DNA from: Oscillospiraceae bacterium
Lineage (GTDB): Bacteria > Bacillota > Clostridia > Oscillospirales > Ruminococcaceae
Direction of reading: 5' to 3'
DNA: 64,000 nucleotides
NCBI GenBank assembly: GCA_016281125.1
Contig: JAEEIA010000040.1
Coordinates: 1 to 64,000, forward strand
Under the pieces are notes generated by a model. The model saw only the letters and a list, made by a program, of their open reading frames with translations, was not told the origin of the DNA and made no database searches. Of the stretch, positions 8,015 through 16,419 are shown one piece after another; position 1 is the first letter of the stretch, and every line of letters starts with the position of its first letter. The translations under genes were made by a program, and so were the position numbers.

Positions 8015-8095
8015 GCAGAGAGGAGCAGCTTTTGTGCAGTAGCCGGCTGACCGGAGCGCTTTGGATCAACGGAGGCGGGCACTGCCCGCAAAAAA
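8009..8095 (-). repeat. Promoter-upstream repeat, copy 1
   Basis: An 86-base stretch starting at the -35 box aligns without gaps to 12533-12618 (57 of 86 positions identical by hand count), including a GCGGGC / GCCCGC hairpin with an A-run at the far end. Confidence 0.6.
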
Positions 8096-8255
8096 ATAAT
8101 AGCAGATACCAAGTCAGGCATCTGCTTCCTCTGCGCAGAGAGGGAAAGAATATGGGGTTTACATTTTGGGTTGAATTGGGGAAGGAGGACTGCCGGCTGA
8201 CTGATCCTTGGGGGAGAAACAGCCGCCTGCGGCAGCCCTTGTAATCCGGTTTCCA
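8090..8255 (-). ncRNA. Candidate small RNA
   Basis: The gap has a complete small transcription unit on the minus strand: -35 TTGAAT (8285-8290), 17-base spacer, -10 TATTAT (8262-8267), then about 165 bases without an ORF worth calling, ending in a 10-bp stem (AGCAGATGCC / GGTATCTGCT with one G-U) at 8101-8126 followed by ATTATTTTTTT. No match to a known RNA class is recognised. It could instead be a decayed gene remnant. Confidence 0.35.
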
Positions 8256-8344
8256 GATACTATAATACTACACTCTGTATTATTATTCAATGACATATGA
8301 TACCGAATAACTGATATATAATCCTGTACAAAAACAGCATCAGA

Positions 8345-8379
8345 CAAAAAGTCAGCCGGTATGCGTTCACATACCGGCT
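8345..8379 (-). terminator. Intrinsic terminator of glyS
   Basis: Hairpin AGCCGGTATG / CATACCGGCT, followed by GACTTTTT on the minus strand, just after the stop at 8385. Confidence 0.85.
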
Positions 8380-8384
8380 GCTGC

Positions 8385-9779
8385 TTAATATTTGATTTTG
8401 TCCATGAGATAGGCAACAAGCTCGGTGATCGGGATGCGAACCTGCTCCATTGTGTCGCGGTCGCGGACGGTCACGCAGTTGTCGCTCTCTGCGGTATCGA
8501 AATCGTAGGTGACGCAGAACGGCGTGCCGATCTCGTCCTCACGGCGATAACGCTTTCCGATGGAACCGGTGTCGTCGAAATCGACCATGAAATACTGCGA
8601 AAGCATATCGTAGACCTCGCGTGCCTTCTCGGAGAGCTTCTTCGAGAGCGGCAGCACGGCGCACTTGAACGGCGCGAGCATCGGGTGGAAGTGCATGACT
8701 GTGCGGACATCCTCCTTGCCCTTGTCGTCCGTGCCGAGCACCTCGCTGTCATAGGCCTCCGTCAGGATCGACAGGAACAGTCTTTCCACGCCGAGGGACG
8801 GCTCAATGACATACGGGATATAGCGCTCGTTGGTTTCCGGATCGAAGTAATCAAGCGTTTTGCCGGAGGTGTTGCTGTGCTGGGTGAGGTCGTAATCGGT
8901 TCTGTCTGCGACGCCCCAGAGCTCGCCCCAGCCGAACGGGAACAGATACTCAAAGTCCGTGGTTGCCTTGGAATAGAAGCAGAGCTCCTCTGCGGAGTGA
9001 TCACGCAGGCGGAGATTCTCCTCCTTGAGACCGATTTTCAGCAGGAAGTCCTTGCAGTAGCCGCGCCAGTACTGGAACCATTCCAGGTCGGTGCCGGGCT
9101 TGCAGAAGAACTCAAGCTCCATCTGCTCGAACTCACGGACGCGGAAAATGAAGTTTCCGGGCGTGATCTCATTGCGGAAGGATTTGCCGATCTGGCCGAC
9201 GCCGAACGGAATCTTGCGGCGGGTGGTGCGCTGGATATTCGCAAAGTTGACGAAGATGCCCTGTGCGGTTTCCGGGCGGAGATACAGCTCAGATTTGCTG
9301 TCCTCGGTGACGCCCTGGAAGGTCTTGAACATCAGGTTGAACTGGCGGATATCGGTGAAGTTTGCCTTGCCGCAGTTCGGGCAGACGATGCCCTTTTCTT
9401 TGATGTAGTCGGTCATCTGCTGATTCGTCCAGCCCGCGACGTTTGTGCCGTCGAAGTCCTCGATCAGGTTATCCGCGCGGTGACGGGTTTTGCACTCGCG
9501 GCAGTCCATGAGCGGATCCGAGAAGCCGCCGAGGTGACCGGATGCAACCCATGTCTGCGGATTCATGAGGATGGCGCTGTCCAGACCGACATTGTGCGGA
9601 TTGGCCTGCACGAAGAAGTGCCACCATGCCTTCTTGATATTGTTTTTCAGCTCCACGCCGAGGGGGCCGTAATCCCATGTGTTTGCAAGGCCGCCGTAAA
9701 TCTCGGAGCCAGCGTACACAAAGCCGCGACCCTGACAGAGCGCGACGAGCTGATCCATTTGCTTATCCGTATTTTTCAT
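8385..9779 (-). CDS. glyQS: Glycine--tRNA ligase, alpha2 type (464 aa)
   Basis: Cytoplasmic enzyme that charges tRNA-Gly in an ATP-dependent reaction. It is the single-chain eukaryote/archaeon-like dimeric type, about 460 residues, as found in many Firmicutes. Visible landmarks are [14 protein letters not shown] near residue 28, a CxxC...CPNCG pair (about 93-136) and motif-2 region [25 protein letters not shown]. The C-terminal anticodon-binding domain is present to the end. ATG at 9779 follows GGAAAGGCGG. It is a single-gene unit with a consensus promoter only about 35 bases upstream, so there is no T-box leader. Confidence 0.97.
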   Translation of the reverse strand: MKNTDKQMDQLVALCQGRGFVYAGSEIYGGLANTWDYGPLGVELKNNIKKAWWHFFVQANPHNVGLDSAILMNPQTWVASGHLGGFSDPLMDCRECKTRHRADNLIEDFDGTNVAGWTNQQMTDYIKEKGIVCPNCGKANFTDIRQFNLMFKTFQGVTEDSKSELYLRPETAQGIFVNFANIQRTTRRKIPFGVGQIGKSFRNEITPGNFIFRVREFEQMELEFFCKPGTDLEWFQYWRGYCKDFLLKIGLKEENLRLRDHSAEELCFYSKATTDFEYLFPFGWGELWGVADRTDYDLTQHSNTSGKTLDYFDPETNERYIPYVIEPSLGVERLFLSILTEAYDSEVLGTDDKGKEDVRTVMHFHPMLAPFKCAVLPLSKKLSEKAREVYDMLSQYFMVDFDDTGSIGKRYRREDEIGTPFCVTYDFDTAESDNCVTVRDRDTMEQVRIPITELVAYLMDKIKY

Positions 9780-9812
9780 GCGAAAAACCGCCTTTCCATA
9801 ATATGCCCTTCT

Positions 9813-9841
9813 ATTATAATGCAGAACGGGAAAAATGTCAA
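9813..9841 (-). promoter_or_regulatory. Sigma-A promoter of glyQS
   Basis: Minus strand: -35 TTGACA (9836-9841), 17-base spacer, -10 TATAAT (9813-9818). Confidence 0.92.
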
Positions 9842-9861
9842 GTATTTCGCCGCATTCGCAT

Positions 9862-10683
9862 TTATGCGCCGGTCAGATGCCAGAACAGCATCAGCGCCGG
9901 AAAATACAGTGCCATGAAGACGCCGAACCACGGCAGCAGTTCTGTATGATCTGCACATTCCGCGGCGAACGGCGCTTTTTTCAGATACCGGATCGGGATG
10001 CGTTCGCCCTGACGGTGCGAGTTGGAAAACCAGCCGGTCTGGGTTTGCGTAAAGATATATGTCTCGCTGCCGACTGTATAGCGGATCGTCTGCCGGTGTG
10101 ACATACTGCTTCTGTAGCTGTGGTACACAGACCGCAGCACAACGCCCTCGGTGCTTGCGCTCTGCGTCCGCATATAGATGCGATGCCAGATGAGAAATGC
10201 AGCGAACAGCAGGCATGCTGCGATCCAGATCGTCATACTGCCCCGCGCAGCAGGCATCTGCAGGCTTTTCGGCAGAAATTCGGAGACTAAGACGGAACCG
10301 AATGCTGTCAGATACAGCAGAAAGATATGCGCCAGTGTCAGCCCGTACTGCTTCTGGAACCGGTCTGTTTCGAGTGCTGCATATGCCGCAGCGGGCTTTC
10401 CTTCCGGATAATAAACCACAATGCGTTTGCCGACCGCGATCGGATCGTCGGGCGCTTTGCGTTCAAACCGGAACTGATACGGCTGCTCGTCAGCGAGAAA
10501 GCGCACGGTATAGCGGAAGTTCGGAACCTCGCCGCTTTTGATCTGTTTGACCTCTGTGACAGAGCCGCGTGTGCGGTAGGTATATGTGCTGCGCCGCAGA
10601 ATCTCCCGCAGCCGGAAAAAACACCGGATGATGAAAAAGAACTCAACTGCCAGCACAATGCAGATGATAAGCCCCCAAAACAT
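9862..10683 (-). CDS. DUF3592-like membrane protein, paralogue 2 (273 aa)
   Basis: The protein starts with an N-terminal membrane segment (1-20), has a beta-rich soluble stretch (about 40-110, with [26 protein letters not shown]), two more membrane segments (about 115-165), a second beta-rich stretch and a final membrane segment. This layout of soluble DUF3592-like domains between membrane helices is repeated in its upstream neighbour at 10696-11523, to which it is clearly related (RR-S-Y, DDPI/M, [19 protein letters not shown]). It is last in the fruK operon. ATG follows AAGGAG. Function unknown. Confidence 0.7.
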   Translation of the reverse strand: MFWGLIICIVLAVEFFFIIRCFFRLREILRRSTYTYRTRGSVTEVKQIKSGEVPNFRYTVRFLADEQPYQFRFERKAPDDPIAVGKRIVVYYPEGKPAAAYAALETDRFQKQYGLTLAHIFLLYLTAFGSVLVSEFLPKSLQMPAARGSMTIWIAACLLFAAFLIWHRIYMRTQSASTEGVVLRSVYHSYRSSMSHRQTIRYTVGSETYIFTQTQTGWFSNSHRQGERIPIRYLKKAPFAAECADHTELLPWFGVFMALYFPALMLFWHLTGA

Positions 10684-10695
10684 GGCGTGTGCTCC

Positions 10696-11523
10696 TTAGA
10701 GATGTTCTGTGATAGCTCCGATCATAAAATACAGCAAAAAGCCGGTATACAGCAGCAGGAACAGAATGGCGAGGATGCTCCAGAACAGGGATTGATCGTT
10801 ACATTCTGCAACAAAATGTGCGCGCTTGAGATACCGGATGGAAATGGGATCGCCGAACTGATACATGTGAAAGTTCATGTTTGAACGGGTATCGGTAAAA
10901 ACAAAGGATTCACCGTCTGATTCATATCCTACTGTCCGGATCATCTGTTGTTTTCTGAATCCGGGGGTGCATGAAAGCACGGTGCCGACCGTCCGGAAGC
11001 TCTGCGTGTGCCAGAAAATGCGCAGCCCGATGATGAAACCGCCGGTCAGCAGCAGTGACAGAACAAGGATCAGTGCGCTGACTGTGACTGCCGCTGTCAG
11101 GAACCGCGAGGGCAGCGCCATACAGAGCATTGAACAGAAAGTGGCTGTTCCTGCAATCAGAAAGCCGTATCGGATCAGCGCCTCTGTGCGCCAGTGAAAG
11201 CATTCGGTATCATGCAGCGCACAGCCGCGGGCGGGATGTTCGGATGGATAAATGACCGGCAGCTCCTCGCCGGACTGCATCGGATCATCCGGTTCATGAT
11301 GCCGGAAACTGCAAATATAGGTCTCGCCGTTCACCGTGTATTTTACGGTGTACTCCCAGCGGCGCGGAGCGAATAATCCGACTTCCTTCCGCGAAAGCAC
11401 GATGCCATTGCATCTGCCATCGTAGCTGCTGCGCCGGAAGATTTCCTGCAGAGCACGGAAATGCTTCCCCATGCAGTATAATTCCGGCGGGATCAGAATG
11501 CAAATCAAAATCAGTACGATCAT
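10696..11523 (-). CDS. DUF3592-like membrane protein, paralogue 1 (275 aa)
   Basis: Same architecture as its downstream neighbour: N-terminal helix, DUF3592-like domain (HEPDDPMQSGEELPVIYPSEHPARG), central pair of helices, second domain ending ISIRYLKRAHFVAEC, and a final helix. The start ATG overlaps the fruK stop by 4 bases, so translation is coupled. The tandem pair arose by duplication. Function unknown; the placement behind a sugar kinase does not by itself show a role in sugar use. Confidence 0.7.
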   Translation of the reverse strand: MIVLILICILIPPELYCMGKHFRALQEIFRRSSYDGRCNGIVLSRKEVGLFAPRRWEYTVKYTVNGETYICSFRHHEPDDPMQSGEELPVIYPSEHPARGCALHDTECFHWRTEALIRYGFLIAGTATFCSMLCMALPSRFLTAAVTVSALILVLSLLLTGGFIIGLRIFWHTQSFRTVGTVLSCTPGFRKQQMIRTVGYESDGESFVFTDTRSNMNFHMYQFGDPISIRYLKRAHFVAECNDQSLFWSILAILFLLLYTGFLLYFMIGAITEHL

Positions 11524-12452
11524 AACAGTTCTGTGGGGCAGGGGAGCGCTTTCAGCAGATTATCCATGCGGGAGCGCGTTGCGATCCACTCGCTGAACGC
11601 GGTTGCAGAGCCTGCTGCGATGCCGATGCGCAGTGCCTCCGTGATCTCTCTGCCGGTCGCGCAGCCTGCGAGGAATCCGCCGAGCATCGAATCGCCGGAG
11701 CCGACCGCGTTCTTGACCTCGCCGTGCGGTGCGGAGAGATGCCAGATGCGGTTTTCCTCATTGAACAGCAGCGCGCCGTCTGCGCCGAGGGAGAGCAGCA
11801 CATGCTGCGCGCCCATTTCGATCATCTGTCTGCCGTAGGGGAGCGCATCCCACCATGTCACGATCTCATCAATGCCGAACACGGAGCAGAGCTCGCGCAG
11901 ATTCGGCTTGACCACAAACGGATGCTCTGCAAGTGCTGCACGGAGCGCCTCGCCCTCTGCATCGACGGCAAAGCGCACGCCGGTATCGGCCAGCGCGTGC
12001 ATCATGTCGGCGTAGAAGGTAGCAGGTGCTCCGGCAGGAACGGAGCCTGCCAGCACGATGTAGTCGCCGTCGCCGTATTTGCGCAGCTTTTCCTGGAGCA
12101 GCTTTGCGTCAGAGGGGGAAACCGCGACGCCTCTGCCGTTCAGCTCTGTGACCGTGTCGTGATCCTTGACTTTCAGATTGATGCGGTTCATCTGGTTCGG
12201 CAGCACGATCCAGTCCGTCGGGATCTGGGTGCGCTGGAGCTGTTCCGCGATCATGGTGCCGGTTGTGCCGGAAAGGTAGCCGTAAACGGTTGTCGGAATC
12301 TGGAGCTGCTGCAAAATCAGCGAAACATTGACGCCCTTGCCGCCCGCGGTAATGCGCTCGTGTGAGGTGCGGTTGACGCTGTTCCGGACAAGCGGTTCTT
12401 CCAGCAGAACGGTGTAATCCACGGCGGGATTCATGGTGACGGTAGCAATCAT
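11520..12452 (-). CDS. fruK: 1-phosphofructokinase, PfkB family (310 aa)
   Basis: Cytoplasmic kinase expected to turn fructose 1-phosphate into fructose 1,6-bisphosphate. The family start is MIATVTMNPAVDYT; ATG at 12452 has AAAAGGAG 8 bases upstream. GGKGVNVSLIL near residue 38 and NAVGSGDSMLGGFLAG near residue 248 are the two PfkB signatures, with catalytic Asp254 in GDSM. The length fits the family. Tagatose-6-phosphate kinase is a close relative and cannot be excluded. No fructose PTS or regulator gene is adjacent; two DUF3592-like genes are co-transcribed. The promoter is at 12510-12538. Confidence 0.88.
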   Translation of the reverse strand: MIATVTMNPAVDYTVLLEEPLVRNSVNRTSHERITAGGKGVNVSLILQQLQIPTTVYGYLSGTTGTMIAEQLQRTQIPTDWIVLPNQMNRINLKVKDHDTVTELNGRGVAVSPSDAKLLQEKLRKYGDGDYIVLAGSVPAGAPATFYADMMHALADTGVRFAVDAEGEALRAALAEHPFVVKPNLRELCSVFGIDEIVTWWDALPYGRQMIEMGAQHVLLSLGADGALLFNEENRIWHLSAPHGEVKNAVGSGDSMLGGFLAGCATGREITEALRIGIAAGSATAFSEWIATRSRMDNLLKALPCPTELL

Positions 12453-12509
12453 CAGAGATACTCCTTTTTCAGTGATGCGGCTGATTGGATATTCGGAAAA
12501 TCTGCTTTC

Positions 12510-12538
12510 ATTATAGCATATTATACTGCAAAAAGCAA
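12510..12538 (-). promoter_or_regulatory. Promoter of the fruK operon
   Basis: Minus strand: -35 TTGCTT (12533-12538), 17-base spacer, -10 TATAAT (12510-12515). The 19 bases CAGTATAATATGCTATAAT also occur exactly in the degV promoter. Confidence 0.82.
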
Positions 12539-12618
12539 GCGGAGAGCGGTGTTCTTTATGATACAAGCCCCCTGCCGGAGAGCTTCAGATCAATTCAGGC
12601 GGGTGTTGCCCGCAAAAA
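12533..12618 (-). repeat. Promoter-upstream repeat, copy 2
   Basis: Gapless counterpart of 8009-8095; see that entry. It ends in a GCGGG-TGTTG-CCCGC hairpin and an A-run that forms the T-tract of the yebC terminator on the minus strand. Confidence 0.6.
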
Positions 12619-12645
12619 GAAGGCACATCTTCCGATGTGCCTTCT
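12614..12645 (-). terminator. Intrinsic terminator of yebC
   Basis: Perfect 12-bp stem AGAAGGCACATC / GATGTGCCTTCT with a 4-base loop, followed by TTTTT on the minus strand. Confidence 0.92.
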
Positions 12646-12688
12646 GAGAATGGTATGATCAATTCTGCCCGGGATGCGGAAGAACCGT

Positions 12689-13426
12689 TCAGTCCTCCTC
12701 CGGCATATCCCAGTTGTGCCACACGTTCTGGACGTCGTCGTCATCCTCCAGATGCTCAAGCAGCAGCCCCATCTTGCGGAGGGATTCCTCCTCGGTCAGC
12801 GTGACATAGGTGCTCGGAACCTCCTCAGCCTCTGCGGACGTGACGAGATATCCCTTTGCGGTCAGACCCTCGCGCAGGTCGCTGACAGCTGCCGGATCGC
12901 AGACGATCTCGATGCTGTCCTCGGAATACGTCATATCGTCGCCGCCGAGCTCCATGACGTCCTCCAGCACAGCGTCCTCCTCCAGCTCGCCCTCATGCTC
13001 AATGACGATGATGCCTTTCTGGGAGAACAGGTAGGAAACGCAGCCCGTGGTGCCGAGGTTGCCGCCGAACTTATCGAAGTAATGGCGGATATTGCCTGCG
13101 GTGCGGTTCTTGTTATCGGTCAGGCACTCGACGATGACGGCCACGCCGTTCGGGCCGTAGCCCTCGTAGGTCAGTGCTTCGTAGTTGTTCTTGTCGCTGT
13201 CGCCGGCTGCCTTTTTGATCAGGCGGTCGATGTTGTCATTCGGCACATTGTTTGCCTTTGCCTTTGCAATCAGGTCGCGCAGCTTGCTGTTGTTGTTCGG
13301 ATCGGGGCCGCCCTCTTTGATGACAACCATCATCTCACGGCCGATCTTTGTGAAGATCTTTGCCTTGACGGCATCCGTTGCTTCCTTTTTCCGCTTGATA
13401 TTATTCCACTTGGAATGTCCGGACAT
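12689..13426 (-). CDS. yebC: YebC/PmpR family protein (245 aa)
   Basis: The family start MSGHSKWNNIKRKKEATDAVKAKIF and the central YEGYGPNGVAVIVECLTDN motif identify it. YebC proteins are cytoplasmic; some act as transcription regulators and recent work on the family links them to ribosomes stalled on proline stretches. Full family length (about 240). ATG at 13426 has AGGAGG upstream. It lies 13 bases after the mini-RNase III gene and is probably the last gene of that operon. Confidence 0.95.
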   Translation of the reverse strand: MSGHSKWNNIKRKKEATDAVKAKIFTKIGREMMVVIKEGGPDPNNNSKLRDLIAKAKANNVPNDNIDRLIKKAAGDSDKNNYEALTYEGYGPNGVAVIVECLTDNKNRTAGNIRHYFDKFGGNLGTTGCVSYLFSQKGIIVIEHEGELEEDAVLEDVMELGGDDMTYSEDSIEIVCDPAAVSDLREGLTAKGYLVTSAEAEEVPSTYVTLTEEESLRKMGLLLEHLEDDDDVQNVWHNWDMPEED

Positions 13427-13438
13427 GAAGAACGCCTC

Positions 13439-13876
13439 CTATTCTGAAAAATCGTGTTCCTGCTGAGTTTCCTGCCAGATCACGGCGAAGAGCTCGCGCA
13501 GTCTGGCGGTCTGCCCGCAGAGATATAAATATCCGAACAGGCATTCAAAGCCTGTTGCCTTCCGGTAATCCGCCGGGGTTGCGTGCTTCGGCACGCTGAT
13601 GCCGCTTGCATTTCTTCCGCGGCGTAGAATATCCGCTTCCGCCTCTGTCAGCAGATCCGCAATCCGGCCTGCCGCGTTCGCCTGATAGGCGGCTCTGACA
13701 TGGGCGACGGCCTGCTGATGCAGCTCTCTGGCCGGGCGGTTTGCCTCCCGCAGGAGCGTTTCGCGCACCATGACCTCATAGACGCTGTCGCCCAGGAATG
13801 CGAGCGTCAGCGGGCTGTACTGCTTGGCCTCGTCCGGTGTCAGCGGCTGCTGCGTTTCCAGAAAATCAATCGACAT
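13439..13876 (-). CDS. mrnC: Mini-ribonuclease III (145 aa)
   Basis: RNase III catalytic domain without a double-stranded RNA-binding domain, as in the Firmicute enzyme that trims 23S rRNA precursors. The signature is YSPLTLAFLGDSVYEVMVR near residues 20-38, with the acidic metal site in LGDSVYE; a later GFECLFGYLYL holds the second acidic site. ATG at 13876 is preferred over an upstream TTG. It overlaps the end of obg by 11 bases, and yebC follows at once. Confidence 0.9.
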   Translation of the reverse strand: MSIDFLETQQPLTPDEAKQYSPLTLAFLGDSVYEVMVRETLLREANRPARELHQQAVAHVRAAYQANAAGRIADLLTEAEADILRRGRNASGISVPKHATPADYRKATGFECLFGYLYLCGQTARLRELFAVIWQETQQEHDFSE

Positions 13877-15140
13877 AATCGAACTCAAAACCGTTGATCG
13901 AAACGGTCACGCCCTCCTTCGCGCCCATTGCCTCGAGCTTGTCAATGATGCCGCTGCTGCGGAGCACGCGCTCGAAATACTGGAGCGACGACCAGTCATC
14001 GGGATTGATCGTGCGCATGATCGGTTCCATGAACGGTGCATCAACCTGATACACACCGTCACTGTCGATCTCGACCGTAAACTTCTTCTGCTCCTCCGGT
14101 GCCTTCTCCGGAACAGCCTCCGGCTCAAAGCGCTTGACCGGCGGCAGTGTTGCGAGCGTCGCCGCAATCTCGTCGAGCAGCGGTCTTGTGCCCTGCACGG
14201 CGGCTGCGGAGATCACGAAGAACGGCAGTCCCTTGTCAGCGATATAGCTGTGGAGCCGTTCAATCTGCGCTTCGTCCGCAAGGTCGGCCTTATTCGCCGC
14301 AACAATCTGCGGACATTCGCTCAGCTCCTCGGAGAAATTGCGGAGCTCCTTGTTGATCATTTCAAAATCCTCGATCGGATCCCGCGCTTCGCTGCCGGAA
14401 ACGTCAATCACATGGACGATGAGTCGGCAGCGCTCCACATGCCGCAGAAAGGCATGTCCGAGCCCGGCGCCCTCCGCAGCGCCCTCAATCAGGCCGGGGA
14501 TATCGGCCATGACGAACGAGCGCTCGTCATCGAGCCGGACAACACCGAGCACGGGCTCCAGCGTGGTGAAATGATAGTTTGCGATCTTCGGCTTGGCAGC
14601 CGATACGACAGAGATCAGCGTGGATTTGCCCACGTTCGGGAATCCGACCAGACCGACGTCTGCGAGCAGCTTGAGCTCTAAGATGACGTCGAACTTTTCG
14701 CCGTCGAAGCCGGGCTTTGCAAAGCGGGGCACCTGTCTGGTCGAGGTCGCAAAATGCTGATTGCCCTTGCCGCCTCTGCCGCCCTTCGCAAGGATGACGG
14801 GTTCATCGCCGGAAATATCCGCCATGACTCTGCCGCTTTCCGCCTCCCGAATGACCGTGCCGCGCGGCACCTTGATGACCAGATCGGGGGCGCTTTTTCC
14901 GGTGCAGCGCTTGGCGGCACCGTTCTGCCCGTTCTCTGCAACATATTTCCGCTTATAGCGGAAGGAGATCAGGGATGTGAAATGGTCATCGGCAACAAAC
15001 ACGACATCGCCGCCCTTGCCGCCGTCGCCGCCGTCCGGTCCGCCCGCCGCGACATATTTCTCGCGGTGGAAGCTGACTGCGCCGTCGCCGCCGTTGCCGG
15101 CCTCGATGCGGATCCTTGCCTGATCCACGAACATAGACAT
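13866..15140 (-). CDS. obg: GTPase Obg/CgtA (424 aa)
   Basis: Essential GTPase of late 50S assembly and stress control. The N-terminal glycine-rich Obg fold spans residues 1-158 (GGDGAVSFHREKYVAAGGPDGGDGGKGG). The G domain has the P-loop GFPNVGKST at 166-174, ADIPGLIEGA as switch II and NKAD as G4. A C-terminal OCT domain (about 355-424) is of the Gram-positive type. ATG follows GAGGTG. It sits in the common order rplU-prp-rpmA-obg. Confidence 0.97.
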   Translation of the reverse strand: MSMFVDQARIRIEAGNGGDGAVSFHREKYVAAGGPDGGDGGKGGDVVFVADDHFTSLISFRYKRKYVAENGQNGAAKRCTGKSAPDLVIKVPRGTVIREAESGRVMADISGDEPVILAKGGRGGKGNQHFATSTRQVPRFAKPGFDGEKFDVILELKLLADVGLVGFPNVGKSTLISVVSAAKPKIANYHFTTLEPVLGVVRLDDERSFVMADIPGLIEGAAEGAGLGHAFLRHVERCRLIVHVIDVSGSEARDPIEDFEMINKELRNFSEELSECPQIVAANKADLADEAQIERLHSYIADKGLPFFVISAAAVQGTRPLLDEIAATLATLPPVKRFEPEAVPEKAPEEQKKFTVEIDSDGVYQVDAPFMEPIMRTINPDDWSSLQYFERVLRSSGIIDKLEAMGAKEGVTVSINGFEFDYVD

Positions 15141-15247
15141 AAACTCACCTCATAAGAAATCCCCCTGCCGGAACAGCAAGGGGACTATGCGGTCATCGCA
15201 TAAGCGGCACCGCACCGGAACGCTCCGGCACGGTACCGTGCTTTTTC

Positions 15248-15532
15248 TTACTGCTCGACAGCGTAGACGCTGACGCGCTTGCGGTCACGGCCGTAACGCT
15301 CGAAACGAACCTGACCGTCGATCGTCGCAAACAGGGTATCATCCGAACCGATGCCGACATTGTTGCCCGGGTGGATGTGTGTACCGCGCTGACGAACGAG
15401 AATGTTGCCGGCCAGCACATACTGACCGTCGCCGCGCTTGACGCCCAGGCGCTTTGCCTCGGAATCACGGCCGTTCTTGGTGGAACCGACGCCCTTCTTG
15501 TGCGCGAAGAACTGCATGCTAATACGGATCAT
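15248..15532 (-). CDS. rpmA: 50S ribosomal protein L27 (94 aa)
   Basis: The sequence [26 protein letters not shown] is diagnostic. The N-terminus carries the Firmicute extension [10 protein letters not shown] before HKKG, so the neighbour Prp should cut after Ala10 to free the mature end that reaches the peptidyl transferase centre. ATG at 15532 has GGAGGTG upstream. A GC-rich hairpin region separates it from obg (15141-15247). Confidence 0.97.
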   Translation of the reverse strand: MIRISMQFFAHKKGVGSTKNGRDSEAKRLGVKRGDGQYVLAGNILVRQRGTHIHPGNNVGIGSDDTLFATIDGQVRFERYGRDRKRVSVYAVEQ

Positions 15533-15569
15533 TGAAATACACCTCCGTTTTCAGATTGTGCTGTCTGCC

Positions 15570-15905
15570 TCAGGAGCCGGATACTGTGACGCGGAATGCG
15601 TTTCCGCTGTCCTCCGCCAGTGCCTGAAAATGCAGCAGCAGCCCGTTAAGGATTCTGGAATGCACGGGATCCGGCTTTTCGAGCCGAATCGAGATCTGAT
15701 TCTGTTCGTTTGCCGCCGGTGTGACCGTAACGCAGTCCTCCGGCGCGCCGAAGCAGTCCGAAAGGAGTGCGGAGGTCAGCTGAACGGCAGAGGACACAGC
15801 CGCACAGAGCACCGAATAACCGGCATCCTCCGTATATTCGTCGTGTCCCGAAACAGTACAGGAAATCAGCATCCCGTTCTGACGCATAAAATGCGCTTTC
15901 AGCAT
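15570..15905 (-). CDS. prp: Ribosomal-processing cysteine protease Prp (111 aa)
   Basis: Small cytoplasmic protease that removes the N-terminal extension of L27. The catalytic pair His21 (SGHDEY) and Cys34 (AGYSVLCAAVSS) sits at the expected spacing. It lies between rplU and rpmA, 9 bases after the rplU stop, in the conserved order. The ribosome binding site is weak, so translation is probably coupled to rplU. Confidence 0.93.
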   Translation of the reverse strand: MLKAHFMRQNGMLISCTVSGHDEYTEDAGYSVLCAAVSSAVQLTSALLSDCFGAPEDCVTVTPAANEQNQISIRLEKPDPVHSRILNGLLLHFQALAEDSGNAFRVTVSGS

Positions 15906-15914
15906 AGCCCGTGC

Positions 15915-16226
15915 TTATTTGCTGATAGAGTCGATGCGAACCTGCGTGAACGGCTGTCTGTGGCCCATTGCACGCTTCTGGCCGCACTTCGGCTTGTAGG
16001 TGAAGACGCGGATCTTCTTGCCCTTGCCGTTTGCGAGCACCGTCGCGGTGACCTTTGCACCGTCAACGAGCGGTGCGCCGACGGTCAGACCGCTCTCATC
16101 GCCGATGGCTGCGACCTGATCGAAGGTGACGGTATCATCAACCTCAGCTGCGAGCTTCTCAACGCGAATGACGCTGCCCTCTTCAACCTTCAGCTGCTTG
16201 CCGCCTGTCAGAATGACTGCATACAT
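15915..16226 (-). CDS. rplU: 50S ribosomal protein L21 (103 aa)
   Basis: Full-length L21 beginning MYAVILTGGKQLKVEEG and ending with the RNA-binding KPKCGQKRAMGHRQPFTQVRI segment. It is the first gene of rplU-prp-rpmA-obg-mrnC(-yebC), with an L21-type leader upstream. Confidence 0.97.
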   Translation of the reverse strand: MYAVILTGGKQLKVEEGSVIRVEKLAAEVDDTVTFDQVAAIGDESGLTVGAPLVDGAKVTATVLANGKGKKIRVFTYKPKCGQKRAMGHRQPFTQVRIDSISK

Positions 16227-16322
16227 GGTATTGTGGCACCTGCCTTTTCCATAATCTCGCTGCGAACGGTGCGTTTCTGTCCGGAAACGGGCAGACTACG
16301 GCTTAAACCATCCAGCATGCGG
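16227..16322 (-). promoter_or_regulatory. Probable L21 autoregulatory leader
   Basis: About 95 bases of structured leader precede rplU. The position and the conserved-looking end (CGCAGCGAGATTATGG, then AGGCAGGTGCC) fit the L21 leader family that binds L21 for feedback control in Firmicutes. I could not check it against the covariance model. Confidence 0.5.
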
Positions 16323-16329
16323 CTTTTTC

Positions 16330-16358
16330 ATTATACAAAATTTTCGCCGGTTTGTCAA
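16330..16358 (-). promoter_or_regulatory. Sigma-A promoter of the rplU operon
   Basis: Minus strand: -35 TTGACA (16353-16358), 17-base spacer, -10 TATAAT (16330-16335). Confidence 0.93.
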
Positions 16359-16363
16359 GAGCT

Positions 16364-16400
16364 GACGAAAAGCCGCCGGTAGAATGATCGGCGGCTTTTC
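16364..16400 (-). terminator. Intrinsic terminator of the mannanase gene
   Basis: Stem AAAAGCCGCCG / CGGCGGCTTTT with the T-run inside the stem end, 20 bases after the stop at 16420 and immediately before the rplU promoter. Confidence 0.88.
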
Positions 16401-16419
16401 GCAGTATTTTTGTGAAATA

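Noticed and set aside
8074..8090. The GCGGGC / GCCCGC hairpin with A-run as a terminator for plus-strand transcription
   Set aside because: The run after the stem is A on the plus strand, not T, and no plus-strand gene ends there. It is better explained as part of the promoter-upstream repeat.
8361..9917. A 518-codon open frame opposite glyQS
   Set aside because: It is an antisense shadow of a fully conserved glycyl-tRNA synthetase and runs across its promoter and terminator.
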